A stretch of DNA of 64,000 nucleotides from Aliidiomarina sp047920995 (GCF_047920995.1 NZ_JBLRWZ010000010.1:1-64000); one strand, 5' to 3'; positions 50,990-60,215 are shown, counted from the first letter of the stretch. Notes: a model not told the origin generated them from the letters alone. A program made the numbers and translations.

Positions 50990-52660
50990 ATGGCCGAAAG
51001 CGCCTCACGCCCGAGCAACTTTATTCGTAAGATCATCGATCAGGATTTAACGTCTGGAAAGCACAAGCAAGTGCATACACGTTTTCCTCCTGAGCCGAAC
51101 GGTTATCTGCATATTGGTCATGCAAAATCGATTGTATTGAATTTTGGTATTGCTGATGATTACCAGGGCACCTGTAACTTGCGCTTTGATGATACTAACC
51201 CGTTGAAAGAGAGCATGGAGTATGTAAGCGCAATTAAGGCAGATGTGCGCTGGTTAGGTTACGAGTGGGAAGGCAAAGAACGCTATTCTTCTGATTACTT
51301 TGCTGCGCTGCATGGCTTTGCTGTTGAGCTTATTGAAAAAGGCTTAGCGTACGTTGATTTCTCGCCGCAAGAGGTAATTCGGGAATTACGTGGCACTTTG
51401 AAAGAGCCAGGTAAAAACAGCCCGTACCGCGATACTTCGGTAGCAGAAAACTTGGCCGAATTTGCCAAAATGACCGCTGGAGAGTATCCGGAAGGGCATT
51501 GTTCGCTGCGCGCTAAAATTGATATGAGCTCATCATTTATGTGTATGCGGGATCCAATTATTTATCGGATTCGCCATGTGCATCATCACCAAACCGGTGA
51601 TCAGTGGTGTGTGTATCCGATGTATGATTTCACTCACTGTATTTCCGATGCTCTGGAAGGCATCACACATTCGTTGTGTACTTTAGAATTCCAAGATAAT
51701 CGCCGCTTGTACGATTGGGTGTTAGATAACATTAGCATTCCATGCCATCCACAACAGATCGAGTTTTCGCGGTTAAATCTTGAATACACGGTAATGAGTA
51801 AGCGTAAGCTGAACTTGCTGGTAACAGAAGGCCATGTGAGTGGTTGGAACGATCCACGTATGCCCACCATTGCCGGTTTACGCCGCCGTGGTTACACACC
51901 GGGTTCAATTCGTGAGTTTGCGCATCGAATTGGCGTTACCAAAATGGATAATATGGTGGAAATGGGGATCTTAGAATCCTGCATTCGTGATGAATTAAAT
52001 GAACATGCGCCGCGTTCGATGGCAGTTCTAGATCCGGTGAAATTGGTAATCGAGAACTACCCAGCAGGGCAGAGTGAGGTATTACTCTCCCCGAACCATC
52101 CGAACAATGAAGCTATGGGTACTCGAGAAGTGCCATTTAGCGGTGAACTTTATATTGAGCGTGAAGATTTCCGTGAAGAGGCGAATAAGAAGTTTAAGCG
52201 TTTAGTGCTTGGTAAAGAAGTGCGCTTGCGCAATGCGTATGTGGTAAAAGCTGAGCGCGTTGAAAAAGATGCGAATGGCGAAATTACTACTATCTTCTGT
52301 AGCTATGATCCGCAAACCCTTGGTGTTGATCCTGCTGATGGCCGGAAAGTGAAGGGCGTAATTCATTGGGTTTCTGCAGCACATGCGATACCCGCAGAAA
52401 TCCGCTTGTACGATCGGTTGTTTAGTATTGCAAACCCAAGTGCAGCAGAAACATTAGATGAAGCATTAAACCCTGAATCGCTAGTGGTAATGCAAGGTTA
52501 TGTTGAGCCTTCACTGGCACAAGCGAAACCTGAGCAAGGCTTCCAGTTTGAACGTATGGGCTATTTTTGCTTAGATAATCAAAATGCAAGCGCTGAAAAA
52601 CTGGTATTTAATCGTACCGTTGGTTTGCGTGATAGCTGGGCTAAGATAAGTGGCGAGTAA
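50990..52660 (+). CDS. glnS: Glutaminyl-tRNA synthetase
   Basis: A class I aminoacyl-tRNA synthetase that charges tRNA-Gln, 556 residues, normal length. The HIGH signature is in FPPEPNGYLHIGHAKSI at about residues 30-46. RFDDTNP follows, and the KMSKS loop appears as VMSKRKL at about 265-271. The anticodon-binding beta-barrels cover the C-terminal third. A strong terminator follows. Its presence shows direct glutamine charging. Confidence 0.97.
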   Translation: MAESASRPSNFIRKIIDQDLTSGKHKQVHTRFPPEPNGYLHIGHAKSIVLNFGIADDYQGTCNLRFDDTNPLKESMEYVSAIKADVRWLGYEWEGKERYSSDYFAALHGFAVELIEKGLAYVDFSPQEVIRELRGTLKEPGKNSPYRDTSVAENLAEFAKMTAGEYPEGHCSLRAKIDMSSSFMCMRDPIIYRIRHVHHHQTGDQWCVYPMYDFTHCISDALEGITHSLCTLEFQDNRRLYDWVLDNISIPCHPQQIEFSRLNLEYTVMSKRKLNLLVTEGHVSGWNDPRMPTIAGLRRRGYTPGSIREFAHRIGVTKMDNMVEMGILESCIRDELNEHAPRSMAVLDPVKLVIENYPAGQSEVLLSPNHPNNEAMGTREVPFSGELYIEREDFREEANKKFKRLVLGKEVRLRNAYVVKAERVEKDANGEITTIFCSYDPQTLGVDPADGRKVKGVIHWVSAAHAIPAEIRLYDRLFSIANPSAAETLDEALNPESLVVMQGYVEPSLAQAKPEQGFQFERMGYFCLDNQNASAEKLVFNRTVGLRDSWAKISGE

Positions 52661-52680
52661 TAATCACTGATGTTAGTGAA

Positions 52681-52711
52681 CGAAAAGCCCAGCGTTTCGC
52701 TGGGCTTTTCG
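52681..52711. terminator. Bidirectional terminator after glnS
   Basis: CGAAAAGCCCAGCG (52681-52694) and CGCTGGGCTTTTCG (52698-52711) are perfectly complementary around TTT. It can serve glnS on plus and the saccharopine-dehydrogenase-like gene ending at 52736 on minus. Confidence 0.9.
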
Positions 52712-52735
52712 TATTCATCTTTAAGATAACACACG

Positions 52736-53770
52736 TTATTCAGTATATAAGAACTGCTCTACTAAATCGGCTCCATACAGCTTAGATGGCGTTGTGAAGC
52801 CTCCACCTTGAGGGTTACTCAATACATGGGTAGCCATGGTGATAGCGCCTTTAGCAGTAAGTGTGTAGCCGTTTAATACTTGCTTGCGCAGTGTTTCCAC
52901 ATCGCCATTGGCGTTGCGTGCTTCGCCCCACACCCAAGTGTAATATTTGGCTCGTTCTTCATCTTTCGGGCCAGCTGGCTGTGCGTCGATCTTCTTCATT
53001 AACCAGTTTTTCATAAATTCCATGCGGAATAACCAACGCAGCCAATTCATTTTGCGCATGCGGCTTACCAGCTTGGGGCTCGCTGGAATATATACTTCAA
53101 TATTGCCAATGCCGGTACTGTGATATGCGGTAGAAACATCCCCCCAAGGAATGGTCATGGCTAATTTCTCGCCACCACCGAAATCAATTTTCTCAGCTTT
53201 GTAAGCTAGCGGTACGGTTACGATCTTACCGTTTTTGCGCACCGAGCCACCTTCGCCAATGCGCCGAGCACTTGTTTTTGCGGTACCGCGGCTCATGCGT
53301 GAACGTGAATCAAAGCCCAACTTCAGGTGGGTAGCATCGGGTAGTTTCGCTTTCAATTGCGCCGCAACACAATCCGTAGGAATTACATCGAAACCCACGC
53401 CAGGGCAGAGCACTACGCCGGCAGCTTGAGCTTGTTCGTGAAAACTTGCGGCTAGTTCAAAAATATCGAGCTCGCCGGTGATATCCAGATAGTGCGTTTT
53501 GCTGGCAATGCAGGCTTTCATCATTACTTCGGCGGTGAGTTCAAATGGGCCTGCGCAGTGAATTACTAAATCAACATCTGCAAGCTCTGCAGCTACTTGC
53601 GATACGCTTTCAAGGGCAAAGCTTTTGCTTGTTAAGCCAAGTTCATTAGCAAGTGCAGCTACTTTCTCAGGATTACGGCCAGCAAGGATAGGTGTTTGGT
53701 TTTGTGCAATCGCTTCTTTAGCGATCAATTCACCTGTATAGCCGGTGGCGCCATAAATCATATAGTTCAT
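52736..53770 (-). CDS. Saccharopine dehydrogenase-like / trans-acting enoyl reductase family protein
   Basis: An NAD(P)-binding protein of 344 residues with N-terminal Rossmann motif YMIYGATGYTGELIAKEA and then ILAGRNPEKVAALANELG. The mid region has VIHCAGPFELTAEVMMKACIA and LCPGVGFDVIPTDC. These are shared by saccharopine-dehydrogenase-like proteins and mycobacterial trans-acting enoyl reductases. The physiological reaction is unknown. The start overlaps the fur stop by one base (TAATG), so it is translated with fur. An in-frame ATG at 53821 lies inside fur and is rejected. Confidence 0.85.
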   Translation of the reverse strand: MNYMIYGATGYTGELIAKEAIAQNQTPILAGRNPEKVAALANELGLTSKSFALESVSQVAAELADVDLVIHCAGPFELTAEVMMKACIASKTHYLDITGELDIFELAASFHEQAQAAGVVLCPGVGFDVIPTDCVAAQLKAKLPDATHLKLGFDSRSRMSRGTAKTSARRIGEGGSVRKNGKIVTVPLAYKAEKIDFGGGEKLAMTIPWGDVSTAYHSTGIGNIEVYIPASPKLVSRMRKMNWLRWLFRMEFMKNWLMKKIDAQPAGPKDEERAKYYTWVWGEARNANGDVETLRKQVLNGYTLTAKGAITMATHVLSNPQGGGFTTPSKLYGADLVEQFLYTE

Positions 53771-54234
53771 TAGGATAACTCGATTCGGTGATGGTCGGCG
53801 TCTTCTGTATTGTGTTCGCAAGTTGCTGCGTTTTTACACTCGCCGTACAAATAAAGGCTATGGTTCGTGAGTTGAATACCGTGCTCTTTGGCAACCGCTA
53901 ATTGGCGGCGCTCGATGGTATCATCTTCAAACTCAATCACGCGGCCACAGGTGAGGCATACTAAATGATCGTGGTGTGCTTTAGCGCTAAGTTCAAAAAC
54001 AGAACGGCCACCTTCAAAGTGATGGCGGGTAACAATACCGGCATCATCAAATTGATTTAGTACCCGATATACTGTTGCTAATCCCACTTCATTGCCTTGT
54101 TCAAGGAGAATTTTGTATACATCCTCGGCGCTAATATGCTGATGAGCAGGGTTCTTCATAATTTCGAGAATCTTAATTCGCGGTGAGGTTACCTTTAATC
54201 CAGCTTTCTTCAGTTGAATATCGGAATTACTCAT
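53770..54234 (-). CDS. fur: Ferric uptake regulator Fur
   Basis: A 154-residue iron-sensing repressor, normal length. The N-terminal winged helix contains LKKAGLKVTSPRIKILEIM and AEDVYKILLEQGNEVGLATVYRVLNQF. The metal and dimerisation domain has HHFEGGRSVFEL, HHDHLVCLTCGRVIEF and a second Cys pair in CKNAATCEH. It lies downstream of fldA, a conserved gammaproteobacterial arrangement linking iron regulation with flavodoxin. Confidence 0.97.
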   Translation of the reverse strand: MSNSDIQLKKAGLKVTSPRIKILEIMKNPAHQHISAEDVYKILLEQGNEVGLATVYRVLNQFDDAGIVTRHHFEGGRSVFELSAKAHHDHLVCLTCGRVIEFEDDTIERRQLAVAKEHGIQLTNHSLYLYGECKNAATCEHNTEDADHHRIELS

Positions 54235-54286
54235 TTTAGACCCTCGTTGATAGTGTGTTCGCCGATTATAGCCACATTTTCTCTGC

Positions 54287-54811
54287 TTAAGCTAGTTGAT
54301 CAAGGCCCATCTCTTCACGCAGCTGAGCACACCATTGTTGAACACGCTCTTTCGTTAGCTCAGGCTGGCGATCTTCATCAATGCCTAAGCCAACAAAATG
54401 GTTGGCATCCGCCATGCCTTTGGATTCTTCAAAATGGTAACTTTCAGTTGGCCAGTGGCCAATCACAATCGCGCCGCGAGCTTCAACGATATCGCGAATC
54501 ATACCCATGGCATCAAGAAAATATTCCGCATAATCTTCTTGGTCGCCACAACCGAAAATAGCAACAACTTTGCCTGCAAAATCAATTTCTTCAAGTTCCG
54601 GGAAAAAATCATCCCAATCACATTGGGCTTCACCGTAATACCATGTTGGAATGCCGAAGATCAGTAAATCAAATTCGGCAATCTCTTCTTTACTAGATTT
54701 CGCAATATCTTGCACAGCAATCATTTGCTTACCTAGCTCTTTTTCAATCATATGAGCAACGGCTTCGGTATTGCCGGTATCGCTGCCAAAGAAAAGTCCT
54801 ACTGTTGCCAT
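54287..54811 (-). CDS. fldA: Flavodoxin
   Basis: A long-chain flavodoxin of 174 residues that carries electrons in place of ferredoxin. The FMN phosphate loop GSDTGNTEAVA is at residues 9-19. The aromatic flavin-binding segments include GIPTWYYGEAQCDWDDFF and GCGDQEDYAEYF, both normal for the FldA group. It stands directly upstream of fur in the same orientation. Confidence 0.96.
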   Translation of the reverse strand: MATVGLFFGSDTGNTEAVAHMIEKELGKQMIAVQDIAKSSKEEIAEFDLLIFGIPTWYYGEAQCDWDDFFPELEEIDFAGKVVAIFGCGDQEDYAEYFLDAMGMIRDIVEARGAIVIGHWPTESYHFEESKGMADANHFVGLGIDEDRQPELTKERVQQWCAQLREEMGLDQLA

Positions 54812-54834
54812 AGTTACTTCATTCCAATCTATGT

Positions 54835-55113
54835 TTATGATTCAGTGTTCAGGGTTTGCTTCAGCAATTGCTCAATTAGAGCACTACGGCTAATACCTTT
54901 TTCCGCAGCTTGTTCGCTGAGTTCTGTGTACACGTGCTGTTCTAATTTCAATTCTACCCGCCGCAAACCTTTCTCGCGATCACGGCGTAACTGCCTACGT
55001 TTGTTTAAACGTACTTGTTCTTCCCGGGTGAGTGGATTACTTCTTGGCCGGCCGGGCCGCCGCTCACTTTGAAATAAATCGGGGGTAATTTTATCGTTTG
55101 CTTCTTTTGCCAT
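54835..55113 (-). CDS. ybfE: YbfE-like small basic protein
   Basis: A small 92-residue protein with a strongly basic middle (RRPGRPRSNPLTREEQVRLNKRRQLRRDREKG). The C-terminal segment (LRRVELKLEQHVYTELSEQAAEKGISRSALIEQLL) resembles a ribbon-helix-helix DNA-binding unit. Gene order next to fldA-fur matches E. coli ybfE, which is reported as LexA-regulated. I found no clear LexA box upstream here. Confidence 0.8.
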   Translation of the reverse strand: MAKEANDKITPDLFQSERRPGRPRSNPLTREEQVRLNKRRQLRRDREKGLRRVELKLEQHVYTELSEQAAEKGISRSALIEQLLKQTLNTES

Positions 55114-55180
55114 GGTTATGCCGCTACACCAATTGGTTTTGCGTTCCTTTGCTAATGCGGAAGGCCATATACATTACGAA

Positions 55181-55402
55181 TTATTGCAACTGCGCTTCGA
55201 GCACGAATTGAATAACACCTTTCGCTAGAAACCCAGCCATTCCTAAAAACAAAACAAGCCACACAGCAATACGGCCAAACTTTGGCACATCACCTTTCTT
55301 CAATACATCTTGAATCGCTAAGCCGATCAATAAAAATAAGCCGGCGATGGCAATATTCATCATCAGTGATTCAATTTGTTCAAGGTTATCAGCAAACATC
55401 AT
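55181..55402 (-). CDS. DUF2788 small membrane protein
   Basis: This 73-residue protein has two hydrophobic helices (about 15-33 and 44-66) separated by a short basic turn (KKGDVPKFGR). It matches the DUF2788 pattern of small two-helix membrane proteins in marine Gammaproteobacteria, whose function is unknown. It sits between ybfE and ybfF in a conserved cluster. The ATG at 55402 and the next ATG codon are both possible starts. Confidence 0.75.
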   Translation of the reverse strand: MMFADNLEQIESLMMNIAIAGLFLLIGLAIQDVLKKGDVPKFGRIAVWLVLFLGMAGFLAKGVIQFVLEAQLQ

Positions 55403-55518
55403 TCTTCCTAATTACTTGCCATCGACATGTTTCGCTCAGTTAACGGCGCTATTCTACGCAGTTCAATGCTCGTTAAATTGGCCTGCAGCATAGCATATAG
55501 CCTTATTTCTTGCGAGTA

Positions 55519-56316
55519 TTAGACAGCGAAATGGCTTTCTAGAAAACGCTCCACTAAACCATTAAATACCGCTGGTTTTTCTGCATGCAGCCAATGGCCA
55601 GCTTCAGCAATGGTTTTCGATTCTGCTCGCGGAAATCTGCGCGTAATGGCTTCGCGATGCTGCTCTTGAATATAATCTGAATTACCACCGCGGATAAATA
55701 ATACCGGGCCGGAGAATTTACCTTCTTGGGCTGGGGCGCCAATTAAATCCGCATAACATTTACGCAAGCCAGCAAGATTTAATCGCCATTCCCAACCGTT
55801 GTCTGTTTTCCGTAAATTCTTCAGTAGAAACTGCCGTACGCCTTTCGTTTCTATGGCATTCTCTAATGCCTTGTCAGCGTCTTGCCGGCTATTCACCGAA
55901 TCAACATCAACAGCTTCCAGAGCATCGAGAATGGTATTGTGGCGAGCATCGTAAGCTACCGGAGCAATATCTGCGATAATGAGTGAATGCACGCGATCTG
56001 GATGCTCAAGCGCAAATTCCATTGCTACTTTACCACCGAGTGAATGGCCAAGAATATGAGCTTTGTTGATCTTGAGTTTATCGAGGAGCGCTTCTAAATC
56101 TGCAGCCATCTCCACAAAGCGCATCGTATCGGTCCAGGGGGAGTTACCGTGATTACGCAAATCAACATTCACCACATGATAATGTTCTTGCAACGCTCGG
56201 CTTATGCTTTTCAAGTTATCGAGGTCACCAAAGAGACCATGAATTAGCACTACAGTGTCGGCCTCATCGGCGGCTACGCCGAGTTCCTCAAAATTTAACG
56301 CCACGGCCTTCGACAT
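55519..56316 (-). CDS. ybfF: Alpha/beta-fold esterase YbfF
   Basis: A 265-residue hydrolase with the canonical motifs VVLIHGLFGDLDNL (oxyanion hole), ILGHSLGGKVAMEFA with nucleophile S92, IADIAPVAYD, and the late GNSDYI and AGHWLHAEKPAVF (catalytic His). E. coli YbfF hydrolyses short acyl esters, including acyl-CoA-type substrates in vitro. It is divergent from seqA, as in E. coli. Confidence 0.92.
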   Translation of the reverse strand: MSKAVALNFEELGVAADEADTVVLIHGLFGDLDNLKSISRALQEHYHVVNVDLRNHGNSPWTDTMRFVEMAADLEALLDKLKINKAHILGHSLGGKVAMEFALEHPDRVHSLIIADIAPVAYDARHNTILDALEAVDVDSVNSRQDADKALENAIETKGVRQFLLKNLRKTDNGWEWRLNLAGLRKCYADLIGAPAQEGKFSGPVLFIRGGNSDYIQEQHREAITRRFPRAESKTIAEAGHWLHAEKPAVFNGLVERFLESHFAV

Positions 56317-56411
56317 AAATAGAATTCCTCGTTATGTTAGAGAGTGAGTTTGTGCTGTGCTTGGTATTTTCTCTGTTTGTGCTTTGCGGTGCAAACCTTC
56401 TGTTTGTCGGG

Positions 56412-56417
56412 TATAAT
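56412..56417 (+). promoter_or_regulatory. -10 box upstream of seqA
   Basis: TATAAT follows GGG at 56412-56417, 39 bp before the chosen seqA start. No convincing -35 is at 17 bp, so the call rests on the -10 and position. No GATC motif is visible in the short ybfF-seqA gap. Confidence 0.4.
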
Positions 56418-56456
56418 TCTTCGGTGTTTTGAACAATGAGAATTAGAACCCGCCCT

Positions 56457-57020
56457 ATGAAAAAAATTGATATCGATGATGAACTATACGCCTATATTGC
56501 ATCCCATACACGGCACATAGGTGAGAGCGCTTCGAGCATTTTACGCCGTTTGCTTGGGCCTAGTTCTGGCTTGGCTGCCGATGGCGGAGCAAAGAATGAT
56601 AGCGCTGCCGCTAGTGAACACCAAGGTTTGCCATCAGCAAGCCCACAAAAGCAACCTCCGGTATCTGCGCATTCTAGCAGCCGAAATCTTTTTGATGTGC
56701 TTTCGCAAGCGGATTTAGCTAACCAAAAGGGGGCTGTTGGCCGGTTTCTGTTTATTTTGGCAATGTTACATCGCTGCCATGCTCAGCAATTTCCTCGGGT
56801 GCTCGATATTCGCGGCCGCAATCGGTTATATTTTGCTGCGAGCGAAGCCCAGCTATTAGCCGCTGGCAATAGTACTAACCCGAAGCAAATTCCCGATACG
56901 GAGTTTTGGGTAGTAACGAACAATAATACAACGAAGAAGAAATCAATTCTTACCGAAGTGGCGATAGAGCTTGGCTATACGGCGTCTGAAGCTGAAAAAA
57001 TAAGGGATTTTCTAGCATGA
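56457..57020 (+). CDS. seqA: Negative modulator of replication initiation SeqA
   Basis: SeqA sequesters newly replicated hemimethylated GATC sites, including oriC, and organises the nucleoid. In this 187-residue protein, the N-terminal oligomerisation part has MKKIDIDDELYAYIASHTRHIGESASSILRRLL and the C-terminal DNA-binding domain has NTTKKKSILTEVAIELGYTASEAEKIRDFL in family-like blocks. The linker is long and Ser/Ala-rich. ATG 56457 matches the E. coli start. The pgm start overlaps the stop as ATGA, the conserved seqA-pgm arrangement. Confidence 0.95.
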   Translation: MKKIDIDDELYAYIASHTRHIGESASSILRRLLGPSSGLAADGGAKNDSAAASEHQGLPSASPQKQPPVSAHSSSRNLFDVLSQADLANQKGAVGRFLFILAMLHRCHAQQFPRVLDIRGRNRLYFAASEAQLLAAGNSTNPKQIPDTEFWVVTNNNTTKKKSILTEVAIELGYTASEAEKIRDFLA

Positions 57021-58651
57021 GCAAACACCCACGGGCCGGTATGCCGGCAGAAGTAAGTGATTTATGTAATATTCCGGCGCTCATGGCCGCCTATTATGTA
57101 AATGAACCGAATCCGGGCTCCGCATCACAACAGGTAAGTTTTGGTACTTCCGGGCACCGTGGCTCGGCCTTGAAGCATTCATTTAACGAGGCGCACATTT
57201 TGGCCATTAGCCAAGCAATCGTAGCGTATCGTGAAGAGCAAGGGATTACGGGCCCGCTGTTTATTGGCAAAGATACCCATGCACTCTCAGAAGCTGCATT
57301 TATTACCGCGCTGGAAGTGTTTATCGCGAATGGGTTAGAAGTACACATTCAAGCGGATTTTGGGTACACGCCAACGCCCGTGATTAGTAATGCAATTGTG
57401 CGTTACAACGCAGGCCGCAATTCTGGCCTTGCCGATGGTGTGGTAATTACTCCTTCGCACAATCCACCACAAGATGGCGGGTTTAAATACAATCCACCTC
57501 ACGGTGGCCCTGCAGATGGTGAAGTTACTAAAACTATTGAGAAATATGCGAACGCCATTCTCAGTACAGAATTAATTGGTGTAGAAGTGATTTCCTGGGC
57601 GCAAGTAAAAAAATCGAAACGCTTGCAGAAAGTGGATTGGATTAGTGCCTACGTACAAGCGCTTGATAGTGTAGTTGATATGCAAGCGATAGCTAAGGCG
57701 CAATTACCAGTATGTGTAGATGCAATGGGCGGCTCTGGCATTGCTTATTGGCAAGCTATTCGTGATCACTACAAGCTGCCACTGGATATTATTAATGCTA
57801 ACGCAGATCCTACATTCCGTTTCATGACCCTAGATAAAGATGGCGTGATTCGCATGGATTGCTCTTCGGCAGATGCAATGGCTGGTTTGTTGGCGCAGAA
57901 AAGTGATTACGCTTTGGCGGTGGGGAATGATCCGGATTATGATCGCCATGGCATCGTTACTCCTGATGGCTTAATGAACCCGAATCACTTTCTTGCGGTT
58001 GCTATTGATTACCTTGCTCGCCACCGTGATTGGCCAACTAGTAGAACAATTGGCAAAACCTTGGTTTCAAGCGCAATGATAGATCGCGTTGTTGCTGGCG
58101 TGGATTTCCAATTAATGGAAGTGCCGGTTGGTTTCAAGTGGTTTGCTGAAGGGTTAGCTGCTGGTGAATTAGCCTTTGCTGGTGAAGAGAGTGCCGGTGC
58201 AAGTTTCCTAGATAAAGCTGGCAAGCCTTGGAGCACAGACAAAGACGGCATTATCATGTGCTTGTTAGCAATGGAAATCCAGGCTGTTACCGGCAAAACA
58301 CCGAGTGAATATTATCGCGAGCTAGAAGCGCAGTATGGTAACTCAAGTTATGCGCGTATCGATTGCCAAGCAACCGCGGCTGAAATGGCTGCCTTTGCTG
58401 CTTTGGCCGAGAATCCGCCAATGTTAGAAAGCTTGGCAGGAGAGCAGGTTACTGCGGTGTTAAATCGAGCGCCGGGTAATGATGCTGGCTTCGGTGGTAT
58501 TAAAGTAACCACAGCCAATGGTTGGTTTGCGGTGCGGCCATCAGGCACTGAACCTGTGTACAAGATTTATGCCGAGAGTTTGCGTGATGCTGAGCATTTA
58601 GCAGCTATTCAAGCAGAAGCGCAACAACTGCTGGGTAAGTGGCTAGCGTAA
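57017..58651 (+). CDS. pgm: Phosphoglucomutase, alpha-D-glucose specific
   Basis: Converts glucose 1-phosphate and glucose 6-phosphate, linking glycolysis with cell-wall and polysaccharide precursors. In this 544-residue protein the phosphoserine loop is VITPSHNPPQDGGFKYN, with S147. The metal loop is GNDPDYDRHGIV, the sugar loop is FAGEESAGASF, and the phosphate-binding C-terminal loop is VRPSGTEPVYKIYAES. It is translationally coupled to seqA by ATGA overlap. Confidence 0.96.
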   Translation: MSKHPRAGMPAEVSDLCNIPALMAAYYVNEPNPGSASQQVSFGTSGHRGSALKHSFNEAHILAISQAIVAYREEQGITGPLFIGKDTHALSEAAFITALEVFIANGLEVHIQADFGYTPTPVISNAIVRYNAGRNSGLADGVVITPSHNPPQDGGFKYNPPHGGPADGEVTKTIEKYANAILSTELIGVEVISWAQVKKSKRLQKVDWISAYVQALDSVVDMQAIAKAQLPVCVDAMGGSGIAYWQAIRDHYKLPLDIINANADPTFRFMTLDKDGVIRMDCSSADAMAGLLAQKSDYALAVGNDPDYDRHGIVTPDGLMNPNHFLAVAIDYLARHRDWPTSRTIGKTLVSSAMIDRVVAGVDFQLMEVPVGFKWFAEGLAAGELAFAGEESAGASFLDKAGKPWSTDKDGIIMCLLAMEIQAVTGKTPSEYYRELEAQYGNSSYARIDCQATAAEMAAFAALAENPPMLESLAGEQVTAVLNRAPGNDAGFGGIKVTTANGWFAVRPSGTEPVYKIYAESLRDAEHLAAIQAEAQQLLGKWLA

Positions 58652-58683
58652 GCTACCCGAAATAACTGATAAAAGGCTTTAAA

Positions 58684-58723
58684 AGGGCTGGGTAATGCAT
58701 TACCTCATGCATTTCCATGCCCT
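58684..58723. other. Imperfect hairpin between pgm and the convergent MFS gene
   Basis: AGGGC plus an AATGCAT arm (58684-58700) pairs imperfectly with ATGCATT and TGCCCT (58706-58723). There is no clear T-run. It may act as a weak bidirectional terminator between genes ending at 58651 and 58756. Confidence 0.4.
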
Positions 58724-58755
58724 AATATAGTGCCGAACATGTCCGCTGCAATGGT

Positions 58756-60051
58756 TTAAACAACACTGCCAGAACCAGGTTTCACAGGGATATTACCATC
58801 TGGCTCATCAAAATCTTCGTTAGCCTCTTCAACTAAGCTCGCTAAGAGCTCTTCAGAAGGTTGTGCTGGGGCAATGCCCATTAATGGTGAATGCATTTGA
58901 TCGCTGGCTTTCGCCCGCTGAGTTATGCGGTAGAAGGCATAGATTGAAACCGTGCCGGTGAAAACAGCCATTAGCACGAAGAACAAGTTCATCGAGCCAA
59001 ACTGCATTAATACTGCCGCCAACGGGGCTCCCACAATAGCGCCAATACCACCCACTTTAACAATCGCACCGGTAGCACCAATCATTTGATCTTTAGTGAG
59101 ATAATCGTTGGTGTGCGCCATGGCCAAAGAATACAGCGGCAGTAACGAACCACCTAAGGCAATCATTACGGCATAAATAAGTACCGGCTGGGTACCTGGA
59201 ATTTGCGCCAGTATTAAGGCCAATACGGCCGAGGTTAACGCGCAGAACGCCAGCACTACGCGGCGGTCGAACCTGTCTGAAAGTAGGCCCACTGGGGTTT
59301 GCAATACCATGCCGCCAAACAAAAATGCCGCCATGAATATGGTTACTTGCGTTACGGAAAGGCCTATGGCAGTGGCGTACACTGGGCCTACACCATAAAA
59401 CATCGCGCTACATGCTTGCATGATGAATGCCGTAACGATACCCAAAGGTGCCTGCTCAAGTAACAACTTTAGCGGCACTTTTTTGGCTTCATGAGTGGTG
59501 GGTTCTACGGTAATGGTAGCCAGAATCGGAATCAGTGATACGTTGATTAACAGGGCAATAATGGCGAAGGGTACAAACGTTGCCGGATCAGCAAACCCGA
59601 GAATCAATTGCCCTACCACCAAACCACCGTAAATTAACACTAAATATACTGATAACATCGCGCCCCGATTGCGGTTATCTGCCATAGTGTTTAACCAGCT
59701 TTCGGCAATTACGAATAATGCGGAAATGGCGAAGCCGCTGATAAAGCGCATGATTAGCCATACGATTGGATCGATCCAGATGGCTTGCACCAATACCGCC
59801 ACCGAAGCTAATGCGGCTAAGCCACCGAAGGCACGAATATAGCCAACTCGGCGAATATCTTTGGGCGCTCGCGTGGCGCCAAAAAGGTAGCCTATAAAAT
59901 AGGCAGACATAATTAAACCAATGGTAACAGTGGTGAAACCTTCCATGGTGCCGCGTAAACTAAGTAGGGTACTGGTCATGCCCACACAAAGGCCGATAAG
60001 TGTCATCGTGGAGAGTAACGAACTAACGGCGCGTATTTGTTGTCTGAGCAT
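58756..60051 (-). CDS. MFS transporter
   Basis: A 431-residue major facilitator with 12 hydrophobic helices in two bundles. The loop between TM2 and TM3 has SAYFIGYLFGATRAPKDIRRVGYIRAFG, a variant of the MFS loop motif. The second bundle starts near LGIVTAFIMQACSAMFYG, with LLSDRFDRR as a second loop motif. It resembles the YcaD-like MFS group. The C-terminus is a long, acidic cytoplasmic tail (about 35 residues). The substrate is unknown and it has no operon partner. Confidence 0.88.
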   Translation of the reverse strand: MLRQQIRAVSSLLSTMTLIGLCVGMTSTLLSLRGTMEGFTTVTIGLIMSAYFIGYLFGATRAPKDIRRVGYIRAFGGLAALASVAVLVQAIWIDPIVWLIMRFISGFAISALFVIAESWLNTMADNRNRGAMLSVYLVLIYGGLVVGQLILGFADPATFVPFAIIALLINVSLIPILATITVEPTTHEAKKVPLKLLLEQAPLGIVTAFIMQACSAMFYGVGPVYATAIGLSVTQVTIFMAAFLFGGMVLQTPVGLLSDRFDRRVVLAFCALTSAVLALILAQIPGTQPVLIYAVMIALGGSLLPLYSLAMAHTNDYLTKDQMIGATGAIVKVGGIGAIVGAPLAAVLMQFGSMNLFFVLMAVFTGTVSIYAFYRITQRAKASDQMHSPLMGIAPAQPSEELLASLVEEANEDFDEPDGNIPVKPGSGSVV

Positions 60052-60137
60052 GCTAAATTGGTTCCATTATTTTGGTTAACTAACGTGTGGCCATACTTTA
60101 TCAGCGAAAAAGAGTTTTCGCCAGAATTCCCCCAGGC

Positions 60138-60189
60138 TTATCCACAGGTTGTTACTTGCCGTGGTGCCGCGGGATGTTTATTATCCATA
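60138..60189 (+). promoter_or_regulatory. DnaA boxes upstream of the DUF2066-hda operon
   Basis: TTATCCACA at 60138-60146 is a perfect high-affinity DnaA box. TTATCCATA at 60181-60189 is a one-mismatch box in the same orientation, 43 bp apart (about four helical turns). Both lie in the 164-bp gap upstream of the gene pair that ends with hda. Hda inactivates DnaA-ATP, so a feedback loop is plausible. Confidence 0.65.
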
Positions 60190-60215
60190 CTTACTATTAA
60201 AGGAAGGCGATTTCT

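Noticed and set aside
55114..55180. LexA box expected upstream of ybfE
   Set aside because: No sequence close to CTGT-N8-ACAG was visible in the gap.
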